Shown here piece by piece: positions 19,371 to 29,205 of a stretch of DNA of 64,000 bases (position 1 is the stretch's first letter; every line of letters starts with the position of its first letter). Under the pieces are notes generated by a model, which worked only from the letters and a program-made list of their open reading frames with translations, was not told the DNA's origin and ran no database searches. Where the stretch lies: positions 1,780,001-1,844,000 of the forward strand of contig JACONN010000002.1 in the NCBI GenBank assembly GCA_014323675.1, written 5' to 3'. Position numbers and translations under genes: made by a program. Origin of the DNA: Hormoscilla sp. GM7CHS1pb (GTDB lineage Bacteria; Cyanobacteriota; Cyanobacteriia; Cyanobacteriales; Desertifilaceae).

Positions 19371-20082
19371 TCTGAGAGATCACGGCATAATGGACCCAAT
19401 TGTATGGGACTTTCTGCCGACAGGCGATTTGTTGCGTTCTGCCCGGATTCTGGACATTGGTTCCGGATATGGGCGATGGGCCGCCCGGCTTATTAACAAA
19501 AACGCCGCAGAGGTTGTTGGCGTTGAACCGTCGCCCCAAATGTGCAGCGAGCTAAATGCACAAAAAATCCCCCGCTTTCGGCTGTTGCAGTCGGGCATTG
19601 AAGATGCTCCGATTGATGGGCTTTTTGATGTCGCGATGGCTTTGATGTCGCTCCATTATGTCGTTGACCTTCCGCCCGTGATGCGTTTAATTGCCTCCCA
19701 TTTAAAGCCAGGGGGGCGATTAATTGTCACTACTGAACATCCGTGGCGCACATCTGCGGAACATAATCGTTGGCGACCGCATCCAACTGACGCCATGCGC
19801 CGCCAGGGAATCATCGATGGGTATTGCGATGAAGGCCCCCGGGTTTTCACTTGGTTCGGCCGCCCCGAACCGGTCGTTGTTCAGCATCGCACTATTGAGA
19901 CATGGATACGGGTGCTTCGCAACGCAGGTTTTAATATACTTGCTATCCGCGAACCCGCTTCGTCTGACCCAAAAGATGGCAACAACCCAAGGTTTTTGCT
20001 ACTGTGCGCTGAAACTTCCGCCTCCTCCGAAAAGGGAGGAGCTTGCCAAACCACAAGCGGGCTTGCAGAGCGCACGGATTGA
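19207..20082 (+). CDS. SAM-dependent methyltransferase (G+C-rich island)
   Basis: Class I methyltransferase with motif I ILDIGSGYGRWAARLI (near residue 78), followed by VVGVEPSPQMC and the GLFDVAMALMSLHYVVD region, then a GGRLIVTTEHPW segment typical of Methyltransf_11/25 enzymes. It starts at GTG if separate. The first ~16 residues overlap the previous frame and look out of place, so translation may really continue from the upstream frame through a one-base shift near 19255. The island ends shortly after its stop codon (about 20090), where the DNA returns to the local composition inside what looks like the 5' part of a disrupted minus-strand gene. Confidence 0.65.
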   Translation: MPQIARTGWGQWIIRAGPVAKFLSDAESALGCSQKSAYTNDGFVKEYIAQSRSGNLRDHGIMDPIVWDFLPTGDLLRSARILDIGSGYGRWAARLINKNAAEVVGVEPSPQMCSELNAQKIPRFRLLQSGIEDAPIDGLFDVAMALMSLHYVVDLPPVMRLIASHLKPGGRLIVTTEHPWRTSAEHNRWRPHPTDAMRRQGIIDGYCDEGPRVFTWFGRPEPVVVQHRTIETWIRVLRNAGFNILAIREPASSDPKDGNNPRFLLLCAETSASSEKGGACQTTSGLAERTD

Positions 20083-20094
20083 ATAAATCGTCCA

Positions 20095-20210
20095 AACCCG
20101 CCCGTTTCCCAACAGAACGGCTTCCCCAGGAGCCAATAACAGTCTGGGTGCTGGATCCAATGCACATCTGGTTTGAGTCGGAAGTTAGGATTAGATGGGG
20201 TGTTAGTCAT
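20095..20210 (-). pseudogene. Truncated gene start at the edge of the G+C-rich island
   Basis: Minus-strand reading from the ATG at 20210 gives MTNTPSNPNFRLKPDVHWIQ, then a HPDCYWLL segment, which looks like a genuine protein N-terminus. After about 38 codons it runs into the antisense of the methyltransferase gene. It resembles the start of cyanobacterial peptide-maturation proteins with a PqqD-like domain, but this is a weak resemblance. The natural interpretation is a resident gene cut by insertion of the island. Confidence 0.35.
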
Positions 20211-20234
20211 AATTGACGAAGCTCTTCTCGTTGT

Positions 20235-20263
20235 AAAAACCCTGGCGGCTCTCCTGGGTTTTT
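20235..20263. terminator. Terminator-like hairpin
   Basis: AAAAACCCTGG and CCTGGGTTTTT form an 11-bp stem with one mismatch, around a seven-base loop and T-rich arms. It lies just upstream of the truncated minus-strand gene start and could terminate plus-strand transcription from the island. Confidence 0.5.
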
Positions 20264-20891
20264 CCTGTAAAATGTATACGGTGTTACCGTTTGACGATTT
20301 ATGAAATGGATTTTAATCTCGATAAATTATTGAATTTTCCCAATGCAACTGTTGAAAGTTGCTCTATAATTGATGAGGTAAGCTATTTTCAAATTCGCTG
20401 ATGAAAAAATACAAGGTCCTATTTGTGGAGAAATACAAATAAACTGCATCAAGACGTGAAATTTTAATCAGAGATTTGTCAGCAATGGCTGCAAGTGGAG
20501 GGACAAACCCTGCGACTTCCCGGCATGGCAAACTGTATATAAATATTTTCGTAATATTAGGGATCTATTGCTCCGCTGGACTCCGGCGGCCGCCGGTCGT
20601 CCCGAAAGTCCGTGACTAGAGCGTCGGTCCACTAATAAAGCTTGACAAATTGTTCAATCTGTGCATAGACGGAAAATCGTTCTCCAGTTCGTCTCCCGCT
20701 CTCCACTTAGGGCCCCTCTGGATCTCGTAATTTTGTTCAAAATTGTCTCACAAACCGACAAATTTTAGCACATGCACATTTCTTTTTTTTGTCAACTACT
20801 TCTACTGGACCGACGCTCTAGGCGGTTCTCGATAGTCAAAGTGTGCAAACCGATACTATGGTGCATTCCTCTTCGCTGCCCATGGGCCCGC

Positions 20892-20957
20892 CCTACGCCT
20901 AACCCCGGACAGGCGAGACAAGTCCTACGCCTAACCCCAGACAGGCGAGACAAGTCC
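20892..20957. repeat. 32-bp tandem repeat containing GACAGGCGAGAC
   Basis: Two copies of a 32-bp unit (CCTACGCCTAACCCC-GACAGGCGAGACAAGT) lie 50 bp upstream of guaB3. The core GACAGGCGAGAC is the same family as the repeats at 7.1, 41.86 and 58.2 kb. The remaining ~800-bp gap before guaB3 (20083-21005) otherwise shows only the hairpin and truncated gene start noted separately. Confidence 0.75.
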
Positions 20958-21005
20958 TACGATTTGATAGGCTAGCTAAAATACTCTTGGGAACGGAAAA
21001 TAAAG

Positions 21006-22169
21006 GTGGACATTCAAATTGGGCGGGGCAAAACAGCTCGTAGAGCTTACGGAATCGATGAAATAGCCTTAGTGCCAGGAACTCGGACCTTAGATCCGAA
21101 GTTGGCAGACACCAGCTGGCGCATCGGTGGCATCAAGCGAGAAATTCCCATCATCGCCAGTGCGATGGATAGTGTAGTAGATGTGAAGATGGCAGTCTCC
21201 CTATCTCAGTTAGGGGCATTAGGCGTGCTGAACTTAGAAGGAATTTATACTCGCTACCCAGATCCAGCACCAGTGCTAGACAAGATCGCTTCTGTGGGAA
21301 AAACAGAGTTTGTCTCCCTGATGCAGCAGCTATATGCCGAACCAATTCAACCAGAACTAATACGAGCGCGGATTGGAGAAATTAAAAGTCAGCATGGAAT
21401 AGCAGCAGTCAGTGCGACTCCAGTAGGAGCGAGCAAATATGGCTCAATAGTAGCAGAGGCGGGTGCAAATCTATTCTTCGTGCAAGCAACGGTAGTCTCA
21501 ACGACCCACCTGTCGCCGGAGTCAGTTACACCCCTAGACTTGGTCAAACTTTGTCAGGAAATGCCAGTACCAGTGATTGTGGGCAACTGCGTCACCTATG
21601 AAGTCGCCCTGAATTTGATGAAAGCAGGTGCCGCAGCGGTGCTGATCGGTATAGGGCCTGGTGCAGCCTGTACCTCTCGCGGCGTACTGGGTGTGGGAGT
21701 CCCCCAAGCAACGGCGATCGCCGACTGTGCTGCGGCCCGGGATAGCTATTACCAGGAAACCAGCAACTACATCCCAGTAATTGCCGATGGCGGATTAATT
21801 ACCGGAGGTGACATCTGCAAATGCATAGCCTGCGGTGCTGACGGCGTCATGATCGGTTCACCCCTAGCCAGAGCCAAAGAAGCCCCCGGACGGGGTTATC
21901 ATTGGGGCATGGCCACTCCCAGTCCCGTTTTACCTCGGGGCACGCGCATTAGCGTCGGCGCAACCGGTACCTTAGCAGAAATCCTCACCGGTCCAGCAAG
22001 ACTGGATGACGGCACCCATAACCTCTTGGGGGCCTTAAAAACTAGCATGGGCACAGTGGGAGCGAAGAATATCAAAGAAATGCAGCAAGTAGAGATAGCG
22101 ATCGCACCCTCCTTGCTGACCGAAGGGAAAGTCTATCAAAAAGCCCAGCAGCTAGGCATGGGTAAATAG
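21006..22169 (+). CDS. guaB3: GuaB3 family IMP dehydrogenase-related protein
   Basis: Member of the IMP dehydrogenase/GMP reductase superfamily, in the GuaB3 branch of cyanobacteria and actinobacteria, linked to purine nucleotide (IMP to XMP) metabolism. It lacks the CBS domain pair of canonical GuaB. The flavin-free TIM barrel signatures are visible: [12 protein letters not shown] (about 49-60), VGNCVT, and the active-site loop [15 protein letters not shown] with the catalytic-type Cys222. [24 protein letters not shown] corresponds to the phosphate-binding region. Translation starts at GTG ([16 protein letters not shown]), the conserved N-terminus of the family. A hairpin terminator follows at 22281. 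Confidence 0.92.
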   Translation: MDIQIGRGKTARRAYGIDEIALVPGTRTLDPKLADTSWRIGGIKREIPIIASAMDSVVDVKMAVSLSQLGALGVLNLEGIYTRYPDPAPVLDKIASVGKTEFVSLMQQLYAEPIQPELIRARIGEIKSQHGIAAVSATPVGASKYGSIVAEAGANLFFVQATVVSTTHLSPESVTPLDLVKLCQEMPVPVIVGNCVTYEVALNLMKAGAAAVLIGIGPGAACTSRGVLGVGVPQATAIADCAAARDSYYQETSNYIPVIADGGLITGGDICKCIACGADGVMIGSPLARAKEAPGRGYHWGMATPSPVLPRGTRISVGATGTLAEILTGPARLDDGTHNLLGALKTSMGTVGAKNIKEMQQVEIAIAPSLLTEGKVYQKAQQLGMGK

Positions 22170-22280
22170 ACTTACCAGATGACCCGATTGAAAAAATCGG
22201 GGGCAAAACCAAATCCGTGGTCTAAAATAGAGATAGCGGAGACGCATGTTTCCGTTCACTCCTCACACCACACTCCGTCT

Positions 22281-22311
22281 GAACTGCGGTTCGGGCGGTT
22301 CTTTCTTTTCT
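22281..22311 (+). terminator. Rho-independent terminator after guaB3
   Basis: GAACTGC pairs with GCGGTTC around GGTTCGG, followed directly by the T-rich tract TTTCTTTTC. It lies about 110 bp after the guaB3 stop. Confidence 0.65.
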
Positions 22312-22589
22312 AGGGGCGATCGGCTGCTTTCAGCGATTCGGCTGATATAAACAAACCACTTTGCTAAAATATGCTAAAGTAGGAACATGACGATGGATAG
22401 AGGAGTCCCGCTCCAGCTATCGGCAGTCAAACTCCCACCTAATATATCATCTCTTTATCTGGGGCAATAGATCGCGACTGCCCCCAAGCAGGGGATAATG
22501 GTTGTGGAGTCTACCGTCACCGGTAGAAGCAACTTGGGGGCCAGATGTGCGATCGGGCCAGCAACCCTAGATGCCGCAAGCGCAAACAG

Positions 22590-22700
22590 GCGTTGCACAT
22601 TTTGGGGATGATATCATTTTTTGCACATAACTGAAAGTGGTTTATACTCTAGCTTTCAAACCTTTGCAAATATGCCCATCATCCCGTGATTGTGCAACGC
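22590..22700. mobile_element. MITE-like element, copy 1 (terminal inverted repeats, no gene)
   Basis: The ends are imperfect 23-bp inverted repeats: GCGTTGCACATTTTGGGGAT at the left and the reverse complement of GCGTTGCACAATCACGGGAT at the right. The interior contains TTTTTGCACA and CTTTCAAACC..TTGCAA, also found in the related copy at 47784-47888. It has no reading frame. Size (111 bp) and structure fit a miniature inverted-repeat element or a structured repeat. Confidence 0.6.
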
Positions 22701-22708
22701 CCGCAAAC

Positions 22709-22742
22709 AAAAGTCAAGAGTGCCATCAGACTCTTGACTTTT
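22709..22742. terminator. Perfect 13-bp hairpin, terminator-like
   Basis: AAAAGTCAAGAGT pairs perfectly with ACTCTTGACTTTT around an eight-base loop and ends in T residues. It lies between the MITE-like element and trxA and could stop read-through into trxA. Confidence 0.6.
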
Positions 22743-22861
22743 CCCGGTCGCACAGGTTAAAGTGGGAAAAAGCCTATTCTTAGGTTTTCACCAAGCCCCT
22801 TCGATCCAGGGAAATGTCAAGATAAACCTTATAAGTGCAAGATAGGAAAGGATTGCCAGGA

Positions 22862-23200
22862 ATGTCAGCAACCACACAAGTTACAGACGGAAGCTTTCAG
22901 AAAGACGTACTAGACAGTGAAATTCCCGTTTTAGTATATTTTTGGGCTCCTTGGTGCGGACCATGTCGGATGGTGTCACCTGTGGTAGAGGAAATAGCAG
23001 AACAGTACGACGGAAAGGTGAAGGTCGTTAAAGTTAATACAGACGATAATCCCAACATCGCTACCCAGTATGGGATCCGCAGTATTCCCACACTCATGAT
23101 CTTTAAGGGTGGTCAACGAGTGGATATGGTAGTAGGTGCTGTGCCCAAGAGTACGCTGGCGGATACTTTGGAAAAGCATCTTAAAAAAGATGAGGAGTAG
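22862..23200 (+). CDS. trxA: Thioredoxin
   Basis: Dithiol oxidoreductase with the canonical active site WCGPC (Cys32 and Cys35) within [12 protein letters not shown]. The conserved Asp-rich [25 protein letters not shown] segment carries the cis-Pro loop. The ATG at 22862 gives [10 protein letters not shown] and a 112-residue protein, normal for thioredoxin; upstream in-frame codons from 22835 are probably not translated. It is flanked by repeats and pseudogene debris, so it is likely monocistronic. Confidence 0.94.
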   Translation: MSATTQVTDGSFQKDVLDSEIPVLVYFWAPWCGPCRMVSPVVEEIAEQYDGKVKVVKVNTDDNPNIATQYGIRSIPTLMIFKGGQRVDMVVGAVPKSTLADTLEKHLKKDEE

Positions 23201-23313
23201 CTACCACCAGTTTGGTCGGGAAAGAGTGCTTCTAACTCGCCCAGTTGCGTAAGCGCCTTGAAGCTATACAGCGCATTCGAGGCGCTTTTCGGAAAAATCG
23301 GAACTGTCACAGC

Positions 23314-23602
23314 ATGGTAAAATCATCATCTAATTCTCAGGAACTGGCATCTCTCCAGGCGGATGTGGCCCAATTAATTAACTAGCTGCCTTCCTTACAG
23401 CATGGCAAATGGATCCAGCATGCCCTAGTCACACTGGTGCAGATGGCTGGATCCGAAATAGACCTGTTGGATTGGAAAATCCTGACAGCATCCATGCAAG
23501 ACATGGATCGAGGGTTTCAAATATTTTATCCCTATCGGGCGCAAAATTACCATGTTTGGTTCAGCCCGCCTGCCGCCAGATAGCCCAGAATATCAGATAA
23601 AA
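23314..23602 (+). pseudogene. Truncated LOG-family (TIGR00730-type, lysine decarboxylase-like) gene
   Basis: From the ATG at 23314 the frame reads MVKSSSNSQELASLQADVAQ, then meets a TAG at 23383-23385 and continues HGKWIQHALVTLVQMAGSE and IDLLDWKILTASMQDMDRGF to FYPYR. A one-base shift near 23540 then restores RKITMFGSARLPPDSPEYQ, which is the start of the Rossmann-fold domain of cyanobacterial LOG-family proteins. The sequence diverges after about codon 95 and the rest of the gene is absent. A stop, a frameshift and a truncation make this a true pseudogene. The following 330 bp hold no gene. Confidence 0.7.
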
Positions 23603-23931
23603 ATTTCCACGTCCGAAACAGCCATTTTTGGCAAATTTATCCACAAAAATGCCATTTTGGGGTAATTTACAAGGCAATATCGGATCGTATGGGTTGATTT
23701 TGACGTTGATTTTCTATCTTGTTGCAACTTAGGTTAAAAATCATTTTGCACAACTACTTACCTAATCTATCTGAGAAACGCTATATTTCAGATACATCAG
23801 TAGATCATTGCCGAAATTAGGGTTCGTAGTTGCGCACATAGCGCCTATATGCTCTGCGGTTGGCGCTAAAGCGCAACAACTTCCCTTAGATTACGGGTAT
23901 TACCAGGATTTGATACCACTGGTCACTGACA

Positions 23932-25600
23932 CTAGGGATGGATATGACCATCGGGCAAGATAGCACCTTTAATATGAGCACCTTCAAAGTCAGCACCCCG
24001 GAGGTGGGCATCTTCAAGGTTAGCACCCTGGAGACGAGCACCCCATAAGTGAGCACGTCGCAGGTCCGCACCCTTAAGATCGGCATTGCTGAGATTAGCC
24101 CGCTTGAGATCGGCACCCCGCAAGTCGGCACCAGAGAGGTCCGCATGCCCTAGCTGTGTACGCCCTAGTTTAGCACCCTCCAGATGAGCCCCTTCCAAAT
24201 TGGCACGCCATAATTTGGCACCTACTAAGTCTGCATTCTTCAGGTAGGCATCTTCTAGGTAGGCTTCTGGGAGTTTAGCATTTCCGAGGTAAGCACCCCG
24301 AAGGTCAGCTTTTCCCAGATCGGCACCTTGGAGGTTAGCATTTCCCAGATTGGCTCCTGTAAGATAGGCCGAGCCCAGGTCCGCACCCTGCAGGTTGGCA
24401 CCAGCAAGGTCAGCGCCTCGCAGATTAGCGCCTCGCAGATTAGCTCCAGCTAGGTTAGCACCGGCTAGTTTCATACCCCGGAGATTAGCACCTCTGAGAT
24501 CGCAGTGGGTACATTGACGATTGGACAGCAACCGGTGATGGATATTTCCCGAGCTTGTCAGATGGTTGTGATGCTGTTGGACGTTGTGAATCTGTAGCCC
24601 TGTTTCATATAAAGCCGGTTCGTTTCGCAACATCATCGGAGTTCGACCCAGAAGGGATAAACTCCCCAGGGTGGCTAATCCGACCACAGCGGCTCCGGTA
24701 GAGAATTGGAGGCTGTTGATTAGCATGCCTCGGGAAGTACCTAGGGCCGACAACATCAATAGGTCGCAGTGCTGCCAGGGCAGTTGCGGCATTAGCAAAG
24801 CGATGCTTGGGGTTAGGTGCTGTCATTTTTTCTAGCCAGCGGATAAACTGACGATTTACCCTTGGCACCAAATTCTTGAAGTTGATGCGAAAAGACCCAT
24901 CAACTAAATTGCCGATTTCCGTTGATTTGGTGTTAGTCAGCAAGCAGATCAGGGTTGCACCCAGACTGTAAAGGTCCGATGCCGCAGTCAGCTGGCGATT
25001 AAACAGCTTTTCTGGAGGCATAAATCCTAAAGTGCCTTTGACAGCGCTACTAGCGGCCACTTCGGAGCCTCCATTGCGGGCAAAGCCAAAATCCACCAGG
25101 TAAACCTTGAGGTTTTGCCAACGATCGACCAGGATATTTTCCGGTTTAATATCTTGATGGATGATGGGAGGGTTCAGTGATTGTAAGTAAATCAGCACCT
25201 CTAATATAGCACAGCCAATCTGCTTAATTTCCTGGGGTGTCCAGGGGTAAGGTTCGGCTAAAGATGGTGCCTGTTTGTATTCCTGCACCATACAGAAGCC
25301 TGTTGGGGTGGCGAAAGAATCCAGATAGCAGGGGATACTGGGATGATTGAGTTGCTGTAGTACCCGAATTTCTTGCTCATAGGCGTCGTAGTCTGACCAG
25401 CTGGAGGCTGAGTGAGCAAAATTGAACTGTTTAATCACCACGGCGTCAGAACGCGAGCCTCTGGGGGCCAGTGCCTGTGGGGTCTCTGGCGAAATTGGAC
25501 TTCTATTCGCCAGGTAGGTAACGCGACCACAAGTGCGATTTTGCCCCAGTTCCCGTTCGACTTGATAGTTGTGGCTGGAGAAATCTGGTAAGTTATTCAT
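23932..25600 (-). CDS. Ser/Thr protein kinase with C-terminal pentapeptide repeats (SpkB-like), one frameshift
   Basis: The N-terminal ~265 residues form a protein kinase: LGQNRTCGRVTYLA as glycine-loop region, VIKQF with the ATP-binding Lys, IIHQDIKPENILVD (HQD instead of HRD), DFGFAR and GTLGFMPPE. After ALRPIDVVG the first frame goes astray, while an overlapping frame continues TSRGMLINSLQFSTGAAVVG (a membrane segment), then about 25 pentapeptide repeats ending AILPDGHIHP. Removing one C from GGCCCTA near 24747 joins them as VVGLGTSRG. The whole, about 556 residues, matches the kinase-TM-pentapeptide architecture known in cyanobacteria. A CTHC motif precedes the repeats. The repeat domain probably faces the other side of the membrane. 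Confidence 0.8.
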
Positions 25601-25926
25601 AGGCCGATGGATGCTGGTTGGGATATGGCTTGTTTACCATTTTGCCACCGAAATCCCGATCTGGCAAAAATTTTCGCGCCTTCTAGCGCCAGGGCCGATC
25701 CTGGGGCGATCGCCCAATATTTTCGCTGCCCGAGCAGGGGAATTCAACAAATCTATGTAACTTTTCGTTAAGTTAGCTACAAACATCTCCCAAAAAGACG
25801 TTCATGCATGTTTACATTTCTTAACATCGACTTGTTTATTTCCATTTTCTTTTTCCCATTCGCAATTAGTTCCTTTTATTCGCAATAACCTCGACAAAAG
25901 TGAGATGCTCCCGAAAAATTGGCCTA
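25601..25926. other. Intergenic, A+T-rich
   Basis: This 326-bp gap lies upstream of the minus-strand kinase gene and downstream of the argonaute gene, so it should contain the kinase promoter. I see no reading frame or clear repeat. Confidence 0.5.
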
Positions 25927-28141
25927 TTATAGCCAAAACTGCCGATCCCCTGAGAGCATACCGGTGGGAGAAATCCCGTGTAACCGCAGATAAGCCATGC
26001 GATCGGATCCATAGAGTGGCATGGGCAAGCGTGGCGATTTTAACGCGCCATGATGCAACAATGTCAGTTTCAGGGTAGCTTCTACTACAGTTTCGATCGA
26101 TGCTTGGTGTCCTTGCTCATGTACGGTCAAACGCAGGGGACGCGCCAAACCAACATTAGCAGAAACCTCAGTCGTTATGACAATAGCTTCCCGTAAGGAT
26201 TTGCGAAGTGCCAATCCTTTTTTCGGTGCCGTCACTGCTTTCTGTTTCAGGTTGTATAGTCGAGGCACGCCAGACTTTCTGCACTCCACTAAAATAAACT
26301 TCGAGTCAATTGCCTTTTGCCATTTTACTAAATTATCAACTTCATTGCCACAAAAAGGTCCGTCCCTGTAGATCAGAACAGTTTTGCGTTGGAGTTGAGA
26401 TGCAGGTAGCAAGGTGTTCAAAAGCTGTGCTGGAATTTCTTCTCCTTCAATCATCGCATCTTCCAGATGGTAGCGAATGAACTCTCCTCGCCGTCCATAA
26501 ACACGAATGCTTGCACAGGCATTGTTACTTCCGGCTACGTTCTTTTTGGCAACTCGGGAAATATCCAAGCCAACGAAATAATCCGCGACCTCTAAAGGTT
26601 CAGCTAGAATGAAAGGTAAGTTACCCAGTTTTGCCAGAACCCCTGGAATCACCTGATTGAGAACGAAGTTTGTTTGCACCTTCAAGGTGTCCTCATAAAT
26701 CACTTGGCTGGCAATCCCGCGTCGAAGCAACCGCGAGTATACCCAATAATATAGACTGCCGTCCTCTTCCCGATCGGCCTGGCGATCGCTCTCTGGCAAA
26801 AAGGTCAAAACAATGTCAGGCGTCGGCACAAGCAATTCGTCAAGCGCTTTTTCTACTTCCGCTTTTGCCTTTGCTGCACTCAAATTATTGACTGACAAAT
26901 GCTTCGTATTAATGATTTCGCTCTCAAAACCATAGCGTTTTAGCTGTTCTCCAACTTTCTTGAGAAATGGAGTCAGCGTGCGATCGTATAATTTTATAGC
27001 TGCAATGCGGATTAATCGCCGATTATCTTGGTATCGATCGTGACGGCGATAAACACCTCCTGTAGACAAACCCTTGAGAATTTCACCTGATGGGCGAGTA
27101 ACATTTTTCCCGAAAAGAAGTGGGGTTTGGTCCAGGGGAGTCGATGGTTGCCAGAACAAAGATGGGGAATATTTGCTGTTGATACTACGCTGTAGCTCAA
27201 AGCCATAGACTTCTAGAGATTTGTTAGCTATTTCCTTGAAGTAACTTAATAGTTTTTTTTCGCTCTTCGTGGGAAATTTTAGTTTTCTCGATCAATTTTC
27301 CATATTCCACCTCAAAACTCGCAGCTGTTTCAGGGGTAACGCAAGGGCGTAAAGCCGCCATTGCATAGTGATACTGCTTCCCATTCTTGCCAAATTGTAC
27401 CCCCACCAAGGGTTGATTGTCAGGCGAATCTCGCAGTGCTTGTTTGCTGACTGCACCTGTCGCCTTTGCGATTAATTTTTCCCGGTGTTCTCCAATTTTG
27501 CCGACAATGGCGCTAATAGTACCGCTACCTCCAGATTCAATGTTTTGAACTTTCAAACCAATTAAAAGTTCTTGAGTATTTTGCCGGAAGGGATGATTAT
27601 TGTAGAAATCAGCCAAGTTCCCCTTATAGAGAATACTGCTGCGAACCGTTATAGTTACAGCAGGCTGTAATTTACCGTCGAGTTCGATGGTTTCTGACCA
27701 AATATCAACCTCGCGCCTGACTTCAACTCCTTTGTCAGAGAAAACCACAGGTTGCTGGAATTTCGTCTCCCTTAAGACTTGAACGGCCAGTTGAGCTATA
27801 ATTAAAGGAGTTGCCTTTGGTTCGCGCACCCATTGAAATGACCAGTAGCGATCGCCAATCTCATCTTTTAACTCTTCTTGGATATTTTCTAGTGCCTTTT
27901 TCAACTCAGCTTTGTCTGGCATAGTACTACCTGGTTTGGCTAAAATCCAAAAATATGATTTTTTCCAGATAGCAACTAGATCGGGAAACTGGCGACTAAA
28001 CCGGAAAGCTAAGCGGTTTCCCTCCTGCCGTTCCACTTCAGGTGTCAGTCGAAAACAGATTAAATTCGGCTGCGAGATAGTTAAGGGGAAAATCTCGCTC
28101 AAAAATCTGGGAGATGTCTGAACTTGAACTTGAGTAGTCAT
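25927..28141 (-). CDS. Long prokaryotic Argonaute with complete PIWI tetrad, one homopolymer frameshift
   Basis: Guide-dependent nuclease of the pAgo family. The N-terminal part (28141-27224, 305 residues) corresponds to N, L1 and PAZ regions; the C-terminal part (to 25927) holds MID and PIWI. MID shows [13 protein letters not shown] and the [11 protein letters not shown] helix with a conserved-type Gln and Lys for guide 5'-phosphate binding. In PIWI (numbered in the 410-residue C-terminal frame) Asp199 (VGLDISR), Glu238/240/241 (IEGEEIP), Asp266 (IYRDGPF) and Asp386 (YGSDRMAY) fit the DEDX tetrad with family-like spacing, so cleavage activity is expected. The frames join if the A8 run (T8 at 27253-27260 on the plus strand) is seven bases, giving [20 protein letters not shown]. 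Total would be about 740 residues. Its ATG overlaps the nuclease stop codon (ATGA). Confidence 0.88.
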
Positions 28142-28965
28142 GCGGAAACCTCAGAAACAGAAAATTTACAAATGGAATTAAAGGCGCAGTACCGACAAGC
28201 AAAACCTGGGTTTGGCGGAAAAATTTCCGTGAAGCAGGCAGGGTTTTGTCTGTTTTGTCGGTAACGTCTCAAATCTTGCTGATGCTGTTTGGCTATGTGG
28301 GTCAACTCGCTCTGAATGGCTCGCAGTTGGACATTTGTCGCCTTAATATCCTCAGACGCTTTACCAGTTTCCAAGTTATAGAAAGAGGCGATCGCTGGTT
28401 GTTGGGGATAGAGATAGCGGGCGGCTAGCAGGTAAACAAATGCCTGTCGGCGGTCAAAATCAGATTTACCCGTCTTGAAGTCTAAAATATGCAGCGTGCC
28501 GTCAGGCTCAGTAAAAATACAGTCGATCGCGGCAAAGAGGTTAAAGACATAGTTCCCTTCCCGGATTAAAATAGGTGTGGGATATCCCTCATCACCTCGG
28601 ATCAGCTTGACGATGTTCTTCCCAAGGAGAATAGGATTTTCACCGTACTTTTTGAGGATGGCTGTCACTCGGGCCTGAACTGTAGCTGACTCTTGAGACA
28701 ATTGTAAGATCTCTGCCACTTGCTCCACAGCATCTCTTCGGTACAAGATCGGGGAGTTCTGATGAAACTCGTAAACCCCCTTTTGGGCGAGAATGCCAAT
28801 CCGCTGAGCTGTGTTATCTTGTTCCAAGAGCGCTTTAACTTGGGGTTCTTTCTTGCGAGCCTTAGTGAAACCCCGCTTCATATCACAGTGCCAGTATTCC
28901 TGTCCTACTGGTGGGGAAAACAAAGACCAGAGATTATAACTGGCAAATTGCCAAATTTTCTTCAT
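28138..28965 (-). CDS. Cas4/RecB-like PD-(D/E)XK nuclease with Fe-S cysteines
   Basis: A 275-residue nuclease of the RecB/Cas4 superfamily. Motif II and III residues are visible: Asp148 (AAIDCIF), Asp162-Phe-Lys164 (HILDFKTGK), and the RecB-type QxxxY motif at Gln174-Tyr178 (RRQAFVYLL). Cys257, Cys260 and Cys266 in [12 protein letters not shown] resemble the C-terminal part of a Cas4/AddB iron-sulfur cluster, with Cys27 a possible fourth ligand. A good Shine-Dalgarno (AAAGGAG) precedes the ATG. It is the first gene of a two-gene operon with argonaute (4-bp overlap). No cas1/cas2 lies nearby, so a role with Argonaute, such as processing of foreign DNA or guides, is inferred. Confidence 0.82.
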   Translation of the reverse strand: MKKIWQFASYNLWSLFSPPVGQEYWHCDMKRGFTKARKKEPQVKALLEQDNTAQRIGILAQKGVYEFHQNSPILYRRDAVEQVAEILQLSQESATVQARVTAILKKYGENPILLGKNIVKLIRGDEGYPTPILIREGNYVFNLFAAIDCIFTEPDGTLHILDFKTGKSDFDRRQAFVYLLAARYLYPQQPAIASFYNLETGKASEDIKATNVQLRAIQSELTHIAKQHQQDLRRYRQNRQNPACFTEIFPPNPGFACRYCAFNSICKFSVSEVSA

Positions 28966-29055
28966 AAGTTTAAACTCCTTTGAGGGTTTTTACTTAGAGG
29001 TTGAGTTTCTTTGCCTCAACAGGGGGCTAGCTCCCACCTACATTGATTTTTCGAT

Positions 29056-29084
29056 CGTATATCACATCTCACTTTTTTTGTCAA
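29056..29084 (-). promoter_or_regulatory. Putative promoter of the nuclease-argonaute operon
   Basis: On the minus strand TTGACA is followed after exactly 17 bases by TATACG, close to the sigma-70 consensus, about 90 bp upstream of the nuclease ATG. The -35 overlaps a GTTGAC half-site like those of the operator array between the two divergent operons. Confidence 0.6.
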
Positions 29085-29205
29085 CCAATTCTGCTGAACA
29101 GCTGAACAGACGCTCCAGCATGAAAAGGAGAGGGTTTTGGTCTCAAAGTTGCCATAGAGCCAAGTATGAACTGCCCTTGCCGAGGTAGCAAACCACCGGC
29201 GTCTA

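Noticed and set aside
22170..22861. A riboswitch upstream of trxA
   Set aside because: The conserved-looking blocks are better explained by the MITE-like element and a terminator hairpin; no known riboswitch core was recognised.
28138..28965. The Cas4-like protein as part of the CRISPR system at 59.3 kb
   Set aside because: The array is 30 kb away and there are no other cas genes in the window; operon structure ties this protein to Argonaute instead.
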